22,633 bases of DNA, from assembly GCA_004356305.1 (NCBI GenBank), contig SMXJ01000126.1:1-22633 (forward strand), in the 5' to 3' direction. The DNA is from Bacteroidota bacterium. GTDB taxonomy: Bacteria > Bacteroidota > Bacteroidia > Flavobacteriales > Flavobacteriaceae. A model generated the notes under the pieces. It worked only from the letters and a program-made list of their open reading frames with translations. It ran no database searches and was not told the origin of the DNA. Each line of letters starts with the position of its first letter. Position 1 is the first letter of the stretch. Both the position numbers and the translations under genes were made by a program. Below, one piece after another: positions 7,485-15,829 of this stretch.

Positions 7485-8236
7485 TTTCTATTCACAATAG
7501 TACTGGTGGCCTGGTCTAAACACATCACTGTTAAATCGGCTATATTCACATGGGGTGGGCGGGTAACGGTGAACCAGATCAATTCGGCTATATCAACCGG
7601 TTGTAATGGTGTAAAATTTTGATATACTTTCTCAGTTTTTTCAGAATCACCTTTAAAACGTACATGGCTAAATTCTGTCTCCACCATTCCTGGATTAATG
7701 GCGCCCACTCTAATTCCCATCCCGTTAAGGTCTATTCGCATGCCCTGGTTGATGGCGTCGACGGCGTGTTTACTGGCACAATATACATTACCATTGGGGT
7801 AAACTTCCTTTCCTGCGGTAGATCCTATATTGATAATGTGGCCGGAACGTTTTTCTATCATCTTCGGAAGGACCGCTTTGGACACATATAACAACCCTTT
7901 TACGTTAATATCGATCATGGCATCCCAGTCGTCAAGGCTTCCGTTATGAATAGGGTCAAGGCCATGAGCGTTACCTGCGTTATTGATAAGAATATCTATT
8001 TCAGAAAATGCCGCAGGCAAATTCTGAAGCAATTCGAACACCATCTCCTTATTTCGAACATCAAAATTAAGGGTATGGATATCTGTCATTTCAGAAAGTT
8101 CTGAGGAAAGCGCAGCCAGTCGTTCTTGCCTTCTTCCGCAGAGTATCAATCGGACTCCATGGCCCGCGAACAATCGAGCGGTGGCTCTTCCTATTCCTGA
8201 AGTGGCACCCGTTATCAAAGCAGTTTTATCCTTCAT
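7481..8236 (-). CDS. short-chain dehydrogenase/reductase, YdfG-like
   Basis: A 251-aa classical SDR. The cofactor motif TGATSGIG is at 9-16, and Arg35-Arg36 after strand 2 suggests NADP(H). NNAG is at 85-88 with structural Asn111, and the catalytic Ser139, Tyr152 and Lys156 (YxxxK) are all present, followed by NPG at 181-183. Overall it resembles YdfG, the NADP-dependent 3-hydroxy acid (serine/allothreonine, malonic semialdehyde) dehydrogenase group, including the VDIAELIWFTVTRPPHVNI region near the C-terminus. It is cytosolic. It lies 31 bases after the aldo/keto reductase gene and overlaps the AlbA_2-like gene by 4 bases, so the three are probably one transcript. Exact substrate not determinable. 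Confidence 0.88.
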   Translation of the reverse strand: MKDKTALITGATSGIGRATARLFAGHGVRLILCGRRQERLAALSSELSEMTDIHTLNFDVRNKEMVFELLQNLPAAFSEIDILINNAGNAHGLDPIHNGSLDDWDAMIDINVKGLLYVSKAVLPKMIEKRSGHIINIGSTAGKEVYPNGNVYCASKHAVDAINQGMRIDLNGMGIRVGAINPGMVETEFSHVRFKGDSEKTEKVYQNFTPLQPVDIAELIWFTVTRPPHVNIADLTVMCLDQATSTIVNRK

Positions 8237-8267
8237 ATTCTATTTATTGCTCTTCACTTAACCTTAT

Positions 8268-9137
8268 CTATGGGACCTTATGTCCTTGACTTTCTGCCAA
8301 CATTTTAAACCAGTCCACTTCGGTTAGGGCAATACTATCTGCCTTGATGGCGTTGGTAATTCGTTTTTTATTTGTGGTGCCGATCACCAGGTGAATGCCG
8401 GAAGGATGTTTTAGTATCCAGGCGAGCAATAACTGGTCTTTGGTGGCATTGTATTTTTTGCTTAGTTCATTCAGGAGTTTGTGAATGCGGCGAGTCTGTT
8501 CATCTTCGGTTTTAAATACCTTTCCTAACGGACTCCAACACATGGGGGTAATAGCCGAAATCATCATATGGTCCAAACTGCCATTGTACATAGCTTCAAA
8601 AGAAGTAAGTGAAAAATCTATTTGGTTGACCGATATCTGCGATCGTGTAGAGATCAAATCTGATTGTGAAGGTGTAAAATTAGAGACACCAAATGCCTTT
8701 ATTTTCCCTTCGGAAATTAAGGTATCCACCGCCTTTGCCACTTCATCCGGATGAATAAGTGGACTTGGCCTGTGTAACAAAAGGAGATCCAGGTAATTTG
8801 CATTTAGATCTTTGATCGATTTTTCGACACTTCCTATAATGTAACTCGCATCGTATTGGTAATGTTTCACCTCATTATTTCGGGTATTGCCGATGTATTG
8901 AATCCCGCATTTGGAAATTAACTGTATATCTTCTCTGGGGATGTCCACTTCGGCCAAAGCTTTTCCAAACTCTATTTCGGTGGTGTAATCACCATAGATA
9001 TCGGCGTGATCGAAGGTAGTAATGCCGTTTTCCATACAGTGATTAATGGCTGAAATCATCTCATTTTTGGACAATTTCTTCCCCCAGACACCCCATGTCA
9101 TACACCCCTGAATTATTCTTGAATACCTTTGTGACAT
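8268..9137 (-). CDS. aldo/keto reductase, YdhF-like
   Basis: A 289-aa NADPH-dependent oxidoreductase of the AKR superfamily with a TIM barrel. The catalytic tetrad is visible: Asp43 in TFDHADIYG, Tyr48 in the same block, Lys76 in LISKCGI, and His122 in LLLLHRPSP. GVSNFTPSQ and the C-terminal VIGTTNKKRI (phosphate-binding loop) complete the signature. The sequence style (IIQGCMTWGVWGKKLS at the N-terminus, LLHRPSPLIHPDEVA) is closest to the YdhF group of enteric and Bacteroidota enzymes. It is cytosolic. It is the first gene of the minus-strand run and is divergent from the Bat operon across 168 bases. Substrate unknown; a carbonyl-detoxifying role is plausible. Confidence 0.9.
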   Translation of the reverse strand: MSQRYSRIIQGCMTWGVWGKKLSKNEMISAINHCMENGITTFDHADIYGDYTTEIEFGKALAEVDIPREDIQLISKCGIQYIGNTRNNEVKHYQYDASYIIGSVEKSIKDLNANYLDLLLLHRPSPLIHPDEVAKAVDTLISEGKIKAFGVSNFTPSQSDLISTRSQISVNQIDFSLTSFEAMYNGSLDHMMISAITPMCWSPLGKVFKTEDEQTRRIHKLLNELSKKYNATKDQLLLAWILKHPSGIHLVIGTTNKKRITNAIKADSIALTEVDWFKMLAESQGHKVP

Positions 9138-9305
9138 TAATTATTTTTTCGGCTTTTTAAATTTATAACATTGAAATTAGTAAAAAGGGTGTTAAACCCT
9201 TTATTTGCAATAATTTTTAACCAATTGTTAACAGCAATTTTCAGTATAAATATTGAATTTGCAAGCCATTGAAAAATATAACACGTTTTTAGACAAAAAA
9301 TACTT
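9138..9305. promoter_or_regulatory. divergent intergenic region with two inverted repeats
   Basis: This AT-rich 168-base gap must hold the promoters of both the aldo/keto reductase run and the Bat operon. A perfect 7-base inverted repeat (AAAGGGT, 5-base spacer, ACCCTTT) is at 9184-9202, and a 5-base one (TTAAC-CAATT-GTTAA) at 9217-9231. TGAATTTG at 9254-9261 is one mismatch from the TAnnTTTG -10 element and would drive the Bat operon, but I see no -33 TTG at normal spacing. The repeats could be operator sites; this is unproven. Confidence 0.4.
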
Positions 9306-10310
9306 ATGGAACAGACCGCTACTTCCCTGGATATAGGAGCTTTAAATGAAAAAATTGAAAAGGAAAGTGCATTTGTAGACATTCTTACTTTGGAAATGAA
9401 CAAGGTAATCGTGGGACAAAAGCACATGGTAGAGCGATTGCTCATCGGTTTATTGGGCCAGGGGCACATTTTATTAGAGGGAGTTCCCGGACTGGCAAAA
9501 ACATTGGCGATTACTACATTGGCAAAGGCCGTACACGGATCCTTCAGCCGGATTCAGTTTACACCGGATTTATTACCCGCCGACGTCATCGGGACAATGA
9601 TCTATAATATGAAGGCCAATGAATTCAGTATTAAAAAAGGGCCTATTTTCGCTAATTTTGTGTTGGCAGACGAGATCAATCGTGCTCCGGCCAAGGTACA
9701 ATCGGCTTTACTGGAAGCGATGCAGGAAAAGCAAGTTACCATAGGAGATGAGACATTTATTCTAGATAAACCATTCCTGGTCATGGCAACTCAGAACCCG
9801 ATCGAGCAAGAAGGAACATATCCGTTGCCTGAGGCACAAATAGACCGTTTTATGCTAAAAACAGTAATTGATTACCCAAAACTAGATGAGGAGCAACTTA
9901 TCGTTCGCCAGAACCTAAAAGGCGAATTTGAACAAATAAACCCGGTTGTAACCATAGATCAGATAAAACGTGCACAGGAAGCCGTTCGCGAAGTATATAT
10001 GGACGAAAAGATCGAGAAATACATACTCGATATCATCTTTGCCACTCGTATTCCCGAGAATTATGGCCTTAAGGAGATGAAACCCCTCATTAGTTTTGGA
10101 GCTTCACCAAGAGGAAGTATAAACCTGGCGGCCGCAGCGAAATGTTACGCATTCATCAAGCGTCGCGGTTATGTAATTCCTGAAGATGTTCGTGCCTTGG
10201 TGCATGATGTATTGCGTCATCGTATAGGTTTGACTTATGAAGCTGAGGCAGAGAACATCACTTCGGAAGATCTCATCAACAAGATCGTGAATGTGATCGA
10301 AGTACCGTAA
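9306..10310 (+). CDS. MoxR-family AAA+ ATPase of the Bat operon
   Basis: A 334-aa MoxR AAA+ ATPase, the chaperone-like motor of Bat operons (sometimes called BatI). Walker A GVPGLAKT is at 59-66, Walker B LADE at 120-123, sensor 1 Asn164 in ATQNP, and Arg181 in QIDRFML is a likely arginine finger. MoxR ATPases typically act on or with von Willebrand A proteins through their metal-ion-dependent adhesion sites, and three such proteins are encoded downstream (DUF58, BatA, BatB). It is cytoplasmic, of normal length, and intact. It is the first gene of an eight-gene plus-strand operon; 67 bases separate it from the DUF58 gene, the largest gap in the operon. Confidence 0.93.
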   Translation: MEQTATSLDIGALNEKIEKESAFVDILTLEMNKVIVGQKHMVERLLIGLLGQGHILLEGVPGLAKTLAITTLAKAVHGSFSRIQFTPDLLPADVIGTMIYNMKANEFSIKKGPIFANFVLADEINRAPAKVQSALLEAMQEKQVTIGDETFILDKPFLVMATQNPIEQEGTYPLPEAQIDRFMLKTVIDYPKLDEEQLIVRQNLKGEFEQINPVVTIDQIKRAQEAVREVYMDEKIEKYILDIIFATRIPENYGLKEMKPLISFGASPRGSINLAAAAKCYAFIKRRGYVIPEDVRALVHDVLRHRIGLTYEAEAENITSEDLINKIVNVIEVP

Positions 10311-10318
10311 GGGTTTAA

Positions 10319-10344
10319 AGTTGTAAGTTCGAAAGTTACGAGTT
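10319..10344 (+). repeat. short AGTT-phased direct repeats
   Basis: Four AGTT units begin at 10319, 10326, 10334 and 10341, with a period of 7-8 bases, in the gap between the MoxR and DUF58 genes. They are low complexity. Arrays of this style occur between flavobacterial genes; no function is evident. Confidence 0.4.
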
Positions 10345-10377
10345 AACCAGCCTTCAACCTGAAACATTATACCTGCA

Positions 10378-11241
10378 GTGGATACCAAAGAACTTCTTAA
10401 GAAAGTACGAAAGATCGAGATCAAAACACGTCGGTTGAGTGACCATGTGTTTGGCGGTGAATATCACAGCACATTTAAGGGTCGTGGAATGACTTTTAGT
10501 GAGGTGCGTCAGTATCAATTTGGAGATGATGTGCGAAGTATCGATTGGAATGTCACCGCACGTTATAATGAACCTTTCGTAAAAGTATTTGAAGAAGAAC
10601 GGGAGCTTACCCTATTGTTGATGGTGGATATTAGTGGATCCGAACTCTTCGGAACAGACACCCAATTTAAAAATGAGATCATTACAGAAATAGCCGCGAC
10701 ACTTGCATTTTCAGCCATGCAGAACAACGATAAGATAGGATTGATCTTATTTTCCGATGAAATAGAATTGTTCATTCCACCCAAAAAAGGCAAATCTCAT
10801 GTATTGCTTATCATTCGGGAATTGATCGAATTTCACCCTCGAAGTAAACGTACCGATATCGCTCAGGCATTAAAATATCTATCCAATGTTATGAAAAAGA
10901 AGGCCATCGTTTTTGTGCTTTCCGATTTTATTACTGAAGGATATAGAGACACCCTAAGAATAGTCTCTAAAAAGCACGATGTGACCGGGATAAGGGTTTA
11001 CGATCGCCGCGAGGAAGAAATTCCTAATTTGGGGATGGTGCAAATGCAGGACGAAGAAACAGGAGAGTTGTTGTTGGTGAATACAGGCTCTAAAAGCGTA
11101 AGAAGAAATTATCAAAACTTCTATAAAGAATGTGTGGACGAATTTAATGATGCTTTTAAGAAGAGTGGTGCGGGCGTATTGAGTTGCCGTGTAGATGAAA
11201 GTTATGTGAAAAAGCTGTTAGGGTATTTCAAGAGAAGATGA
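10378..11241 (+). CDS. DUF58 von Willebrand A-like protein
   Basis: A 287-aa DUF58 protein, standard second member of Bacteroidota Bat operons. The conserved FSEVRQYQFGDDVRSIDWNVTAR (split; about 40-62) precedes a VWA-like domain whose metal site DISGS lies at 84-88, with Thr159/Asp160 and Asp183 (LSDF) as further candidate metal ligands. There is no membrane segment or signal peptide, so it is probably cytoplasmic, unlike membrane-anchored BatA/BatB, and a likely direct partner of the MoxR ATPase. Translation is taken from GTG at 10378, because the family begins immediately before DTKELL and no upstream ATG fits. The stop overlaps the next start by 4 bases (ATGA), indicating translational coupling. 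Confidence 0.9.
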   Translation: MDTKELLKKVRKIEIKTRRLSDHVFGGEYHSTFKGRGMTFSEVRQYQFGDDVRSIDWNVTARYNEPFVKVFEEERELTLLLMVDISGSELFGTDTQFKNEIITEIAATLAFSAMQNNDKIGLILFSDEIELFIPPKKGKSHVLLIIRELIEFHPRSKRTDIAQALKYLSNVMKKKAIVFVLSDFITEGYRDTLRIVSKKHDVTGIRVYDRREEEIPNLGMVQMQDEETGELLLVNTGSKSVRRNYQNFYKECVDEFNDAFKKSGAGVLSCRVDESYVKKLLGYFKRR

Positions 11242-12920
11242 TAGATAAAGGTCAAAATAGTATGGAATTGTTATTCCGCATTTCATTGCGGGATCGATTC
11301 TTGATTGTCCTTATTCTAATCAGTTCCTCGCTTTTTGCCCAGGTGAGATCGTCTATGGACACTACTCTCATCCGAATAGGAGAAGAAATAAAATATACCA
11401 TCGAAGTGGAGGCAGATACTACCGCTTTGGTACTGTTTCCAGAAGGACAAAGTTTCCAACCTCTGGAGATGATAGAGTCCTATAAGGTTGATACGACTTA
11501 CATACAAGCCAAATATCGATTGATCAAAAAATACGGATTAACACAATTCGATTCCGGTAGATATATCGTCCCCTCCCAAAGAGTAATGATCGATGACAGA
11601 GCGTTTACTACAGATTCTGCTCTGGTGGAGGTGAGAGACGTTCCGGTGGATACCACACAACAAAAAATGTTCGATATCAAACCGGTCATAGAAGTGGAAC
11701 GCCTGCCGTTTAATTTTATAAAATTGTTGAAATGGTTACTTCCGTTGTTATTGCTGGCGGGAATCGTTTACCTGTTATTCCGTAGAAAAAAATTGAAAGA
11801 AGCGAGAGAGCGACAACTTCCTCCTTACGAAGAAGCTATGAAAGCACTAGAGCAATTGGACGCTTCAGAAATTTTGAAAGAAAACAGATCCAAAGCATAT
11901 TATTCTTCTTTAACCGAGATCGTCAAGCGCTATATAGACCGTGAGGTGGATGATACCGCATTGGAGAGCACGAGTGATGAATTGATAGATAGACTGCACT
12001 TACACAAAGATGCGGGCCATTTCGAATTTGATAATGAAACCATCAATAAGTTAGAAAAAATTTTCAAACGAGCCGATCTGGTAAAATTTGCAAAAATGCA
12101 AGCAGAAATTGGGCAAGCGAGGGCAGACCGGACATCTATTGAAGAGATCATCAACGAGACCAAAGACGTTTTGCCGGAGCCCACGGAAGAAGATTTATTG
12201 GAAAACGAAGCCTATGTGGAAGCGTTGGCGAAAAGACGGAATCAAAAACAATGGTTTCAAGGAATTGTGGCCGGGATAATTTTACTGGTACTTACTGCAG
12301 CGGTCTACGGAAGCATTACCGGTTTCGACAATTTAAGAGACAAGGTGTTAGGCAATGAAATGCGCGAATTGGCTGAAGGGCGCTGGTATAAGAGTGAATA
12401 TGGAAATCCCGCTGTGATCATCGAAACCCCCGAGATCCTGGTAAGAAAAGAAATTGAAACACCTGCCGGCACGAAGGGGGTTGTCCACTCAGGCGATTAT
12501 TTTGAATACGGGAAATTTGAGGAAGCATTTTATATCAATGTGATCACTTCAACTCTCACTCCTGAAAGTACCGAAGGGCAAGGACAGGATCTGGAATACT
12601 TGATAGAGATAACCTTACAGGGAATTGAAAATGCAGGCGGGATCAATATGGTTGTAAAAAAGGAAGAATTTTCCACGGAGAAAGGAATAAAAGGTCTCAA
12701 AGCGCATGGGGATTTTAACCTCAAACTCCCGAACGGAAAGATCATAAAAGAAAAGGTTGCCTATGAAGTTTTAGCCTTTCAGCAAGATCGGGGAACTCAG
12801 CTAATTTCGATCGTCTATAAAAAAGAAGATTTTCATGCAAGCGAGATAAAGAATAGAGTGATCAATTCGGTTGAGTTAGAAATACGGAACACCAATCAAC
12901 AAAAACCTAAGAAAGAATAA
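11238..12920 (+). CDS. BatD/DUF4381-like protein with two membrane segments
   Basis: A 560-aa envelope protein in the position between DUF58 and BatA. It has a signal peptide ending near SSSLFAQ (about 21-35), a beta-rich exported domain (about 36-155) resembling BatD/DUF4381 N-termini, a first membrane helix (about 164-180), a cytoplasmic helical region (about 182-337, including PPYEEAMKALEQLD and the AYYSSLTEIVKRYIDRE block typical of the family), a second helix (about 341-360), and a further 200-residue exported domain of unknown type. The last part is beyond the usual DUF4381 length. Start options are ATG 11238, overlapping the DUF58 stop, or ATG 11262, which gives a more compact signal peptide. 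It is followed by BatA after 2 bases. Role inferred: membrane subunit of the Bat complex. Confidence 0.75.
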   Translation: MIDKGQNSMELLFRISLRDRFLIVLILISSSLFAQVRSSMDTTLIRIGEEIKYTIEVEADTTALVLFPEGQSFQPLEMIESYKVDTTYIQAKYRLIKKYGLTQFDSGRYIVPSQRVMIDDRAFTTDSALVEVRDVPVDTTQQKMFDIKPVIEVERLPFNFIKLLKWLLPLLLLAGIVYLLFRRKKLKEARERQLPPYEEAMKALEQLDASEILKENRSKAYYSSLTEIVKRYIDREVDDTALESTSDELIDRLHLHKDAGHFEFDNETINKLEKIFKRADLVKFAKMQAEIGQARADRTSIEEIINETKDVLPEPTEEDLLENEAYVEALAKRRNQKQWFQGIVAGIILLVLTAAVYGSITGFDNLRDKVLGNEMRELAEGRWYKSEYGNPAVIIETPEILVRKEIETPAGTKGVVHSGDYFEYGKFEEAFYINVITSTLTPESTEGQGQDLEYLIEITLQGIENAGGINMVVKKEEFSTEKGIKGLKAHGDFNLKLPNGKIIKEKVAYEVLAFQQDRGTQLISIVYKKEDFHASEIKNRVINSVELEIRNTNQQKPKKE

Positions 12921-12922
12921 TC

Positions 12923-13924
12923 ATGCAGTCGTTCGAATATGTAAATCCGGGATTTTTCTGGTTGCTATTATTGCTTCCTGTCTTAGGCTTTTGGTATTTC
13001 TGGAAGCGAAATAGGCAAACGGCCGCTTTGAGGATCTCCAGTCTAAAAGGCTTTAGGACACCTAAGAACTGGCTGGCTAAGCTACGACCACTATTGTTCG
13101 CGTTTCGACTGCTGGCTTTGGCTGCGATCGTAGTCGCACTGGCGCGTCCCCGAAATGTGGACGAAAGAACAAAAATTAAAACCACCAGTGGGATCGATAT
13201 TGTTATTGCCATAGATGTTTCTGCAAGTATGTTGGCCAGAGATCTAAAACCAAACCGCTTGGAATCTCTAAAAGAAGTGGCGGCGCGTTTTATCAATGCT
13301 CGGCCAAACGACCGAATTGGATTGGTTGAGTACGCCGGAGAAAGTTACACCAAAATACCTTTAACAAGTGATAAAGGCATAGTGCTGTCTTCCTTAAAAA
13401 GTATTAAGTATAATACCATTATTGAAGGAGGAACCGCAATTGGAATGGGATTGGCAACCGCTGTGAATAGATTGAAAGATAGTCGAGCCAAAAGCAAGGT
13501 GATTATTTTATTGACAGACGGAGTGAATAACTCCGGTTTTATCGATCCGAAAATTGCCAGCGAACTGGCCGTTGAATTTGGGATCAAAGTGTATACTATT
13601 GGTTTGGGTACAAACGGCATGGCAGTCTCGCCTATCGGGATATTACCCAATGGTAAATTTCAGTATGGAAATGTACCTGTGGAGATCGATGAAGAACTAT
13701 TGAAAGAAATTGCTAAAACAACGGGAGGGGAATATTTTAGAGCTACAAGCACAACCCGGTTAAGTGAGATTTATGAACAAATTAATAAACTGGAAAAAAC
13801 AGAGATAGAGGAATTTAAGTTTAAAAGCTATGATGAAAAATTTCGGCCTTTAGTGCTATTGGCAGTAGGACTATTAGCACTGGAATTGTTGTTTCGATAT
13901 ACCATATTTAGAAGTTTTGTTTAA
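12923..13924 (+). CDS. batA: BatA, membrane-anchored von Willebrand A protein
   Basis: A 333-aa protein with two N-terminal membrane helices (about 11-27 and 58-74), a VWA domain and a C-terminal helix (about 308-325), the standard BatA topology. The metal-ion-dependent adhesion site is complete: DVSAS at 98-102, Thr171 in GGTAIG, and Asp199 in LLTDG. In Bacteroides the Bat proteins were linked to aerotolerance, and elsewhere to envelope stress resistance. The molecular role is still unclear, probably a complex with BatB and the MoxR ATPase. It starts 2 bases after the upstream gene and ends 3 bases before batB. Intact. Confidence 0.93.
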   Translation: MQSFEYVNPGFFWLLLLLPVLGFWYFWKRNRQTAALRISSLKGFRTPKNWLAKLRPLLFAFRLLALAAIVVALARPRNVDERTKIKTTSGIDIVIAIDVSASMLARDLKPNRLESLKEVAARFINARPNDRIGLVEYAGESYTKIPLTSDKGIVLSSLKSIKYNTIIEGGTAIGMGLATAVNRLKDSRAKSKVIILLTDGVNNSGFIDPKIASELAVEFGIKVYTIGLGTNGMAVSPIGILPNGKFQYGNVPVEIDEELLKEIAKTTGGEYFRATSTTRLSEIYEQINKLEKTEIEEFKFKSYDEKFRPLVLLAVGLLALELLFRYTIFRSFV

Positions 13925-13927
13925 GAT

Positions 13928-14965
13928 ATGTATCAATTAGAAGAGCCCATATATTTTTATTTACTGTTCACCATCCCGGTGATAGCAGTTCTTTTCTTAT
14001 GGGTCTTGATTTGGCGCAAAAGAACTCAGGATAAATTTTCCAGTAAGGAGCTGTTAAAAAAATTGAGTCCGGACAGGTCGGTGTTTAAGCCGGTGTTGAA
14101 ATTTTTGGCAATATCCTTGGCTCTCGTTGCGTTGAGTTTTGCCCTGGTAAATCCCAAAATAGGAACCAAGCTGGAAACGGTAAAGCGAGAAGGCGTCGAT
14201 GTCGTTTTCGCTTTGGATGTTTCCAAAAGTATGTTGGCAGAGGATATCGCACCCAACCGTTTGCAAAAATCAAAACAACTCATCATGCAAATTATAAATA
14301 GTCTTGCAGGTGATCGGATCGGTATCATTGGCTATGCAGGCAGTGCTTTTCCGCAGTTACCTATTACAACCGATTTTTCCTCGGCCAGGTTATTTTTGAG
14401 CGGCATGAATACCGATATGGTTTCATCACAGGGAACTGCCATCAATGAGGCCATTTCCCTCGCACAAACCTATTTCAATGATGAGGAACAAACCAATCGT
14501 GTTTTGTTCATAATCAGTGATGGTGAGGATCATGAAGGGAATGTGTCTGAAGTCGTACAGGAAGCCTCGAAGCTTGGGATCAAGATCTTTACCATAGGTG
14601 TAGGGACCGAAAAAGGAGCAAAGATACCTTTGAGGCGCGGTGGGATCCTTCAGAATTACAAAAGAGACCGAAACAATGAGGTTGTGATTACACGCTTGAA
14701 TAAAGAGATCTTAGATGAGATCGCTTCACAAGCCAACGGAGAGTATATTGATGGAAGTAACACCAAAGAAGTAGTCGAAGTAGTAACGGCTATACTGAAC
14801 GGTATGGACAAAACAGTGTTCGAAGCCAAACAATTCACAGATTTTAAAGACCAATATCAATGGTTTTTGCTAGGGGCATTATTTTTGCTGGCTTTGGATG
14901 TATTGTTATTGGAACGCAAAACTGACTGGGTGAAAAAATTGAACTTGTTTAACGAAGGGGAATAA
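13928..14965 (+). CDS. batB: BatB, membrane-anchored von Willebrand A protein
   Basis: A 345-aa paralogue of BatA with the same layout: N-terminal helices (about 9-29 and 56-73), a VWA domain with DVSKS at 97-101, Thr170 in QGTAIN and Asp198 in IISDGED, then a C-terminal helix (about 311-328). The ISDGEDHEG segment and the LRRGGILQ loop (about 235-242) are typical of BatB. Its metal site is complete, so both paralogues should bind metal and ligand. The downstream batC starts after a single base. Probably assembled with BatA in the inner membrane. Confidence 0.92.
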   Translation: MYQLEEPIYFYLLFTIPVIAVLFLWVLIWRKRTQDKFSSKELLKKLSPDRSVFKPVLKFLAISLALVALSFALVNPKIGTKLETVKREGVDVVFALDVSKSMLAEDIAPNRLQKSKQLIMQIINSLAGDRIGIIGYAGSAFPQLPITTDFSSARLFLSGMNTDMVSSQGTAINEAISLAQTYFNDEEQTNRVLFIISDGEDHEGNVSEVVQEASKLGIKIFTIGVGTEKGAKIPLRRGGILQNYKRDRNNEVVITRLNKEILDEIASQANGEYIDGSNTKEVVEVVTAILNGMDKTVFEAKQFTDFKDQYQWFLLGALFLLALDVLLLERKTDWVKKLNLFNEGE

Positions 14966-14966
14966 A

Positions 14967-15827
14967 ATGAAACAAAAAAGTAATTATATCTTTTTGCTGA
15001 AGAAGTTTGGCGCTTGTTTTTTATTGTTGTTTTATTTAGGAGCTATCACTGCACAAGAGAAGAAAGAAAACAAAAAGGAGCTGAAGGAGGTGCAAGGGTT
15101 TTTGAGCCAGGGAAACGAAGAGATCGCTGAGGACAATTTTGTTGAAGCCGAAGTCAATTACCGCAAGGCCATCGCCATTAACCCTTCAGAAGAAATAGGA
15201 AAATATAATCTTGGAAACGCTTATTACAATGAAGCTAAAAATGAGGAAGCCATGCGTCGCTATGCGCAAGCCGCAGTAATTGCCAAATCCAAACCCGATA
15301 AACATAAAGCATTCCACAATCTGGGGAATACCTTTATGAACGCTAAAAAATATCAGGAAGCGGTAGAGGCATACAAAGATGCGCTTCGCAATAATACGAC
15401 CGATGAGGAAACTCGTTACAATCTTGCTTTGGCTAAAGACATGTTGGAGAAAAATCCTCCTCAAGGGGGAGATGGCGAGGACGAAAATGAAGAAACAAAG
15501 GACAAGGAGGACGAGCAAAAAGACAACAACGAGAATAAAGACGACGAGGGCAAGAATAAGGAAAGTGACGAGGGTGAAAATAAGGAAGATGAGAGTGAGG
15601 GTGATGAAAAAGATGAACAGAAAGAAGGTGATAAGCCAAAGGATGAAAAAGAGGGGAAAAATGAGGAAAAGAAAGAACCCAAACAGCAACCTGTCCCCGG
15701 GAAATTGTCGCCCCAACAAATTAAAAATTTGTTGGATGCCATGAACAACGAAGAAAAGAAAGTGCAAGACAAGATCAATGCCCAAAAGCAAAAAGGCGCT
15801 AAGGTAAAATCGAATAAAGATTGGTAG
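14967..15827 (+). CDS. batC: BatC, TPR protein with a charged disordered tail
   Basis: A 286-aa exported protein with a signal peptide (about 12-30, ending ITAQ) and tetratricopeptide repeats over about 45-160 (KYNLGNAYYNEAKNEEAMRRYAQA and AFHNLGNTFMNAKKYQEAVEAYKDAL, each under a full TPR plus edges). Next comes a long Lys/Glu/Asp-rich, surely disordered stretch (about 165-240), then a conserved end, LSPQQIKNLLDAMNNEEK through KSNKDW. The TPRs are expected to bind partner Bat proteins. The charged stretch is encoded by a purine-rich tract (about 15460-15700), which leaves spurious open frames on both strands. Spacing: 1 base from batB and 2 bases to batD. Confidence 0.9.
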   Translation: MKQKSNYIFLLKKFGACFLLLFYLGAITAQEKKENKKELKEVQGFLSQGNEEIAEDNFVEAEVNYRKAIAINPSEEIGKYNLGNAYYNEAKNEEAMRRYAQAAVIAKSKPDKHKAFHNLGNTFMNAKKYQEAVEAYKDALRNNTTDEETRYNLALAKDMLEKNPPQGGDGEDENEETKDKEDEQKDNNENKDDEGKNKESDEGENKEDESEGDEKDEQKEGDKPKDEKEGKNEEKKEPKQQPVPGKLSPQQIKNLLDAMNNEEKKVQDKINAQKQKGAKVKSNKDW

Positions 15828-15829
15828 GA

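Noticed and set aside
9137..9469. 110-codon minus-strand frame across the divergent gap
   Set aside because: It is antisense to the start of the MoxR gene and covers the promoter region, with no protein-like features.
15379..15744. 121-codon plus-strand frame rich in Arg and Lys
   Set aside because: A frame shadow of batC over the same low-complexity tract.
15186..15791. 201-codon minus-strand frame, hydrophobic and phenylalanine/leucine-rich
   Set aside because: It is the complement of the purine-rich batC coding tract. Composition explains the lack of stops, and batC is a clear family member.
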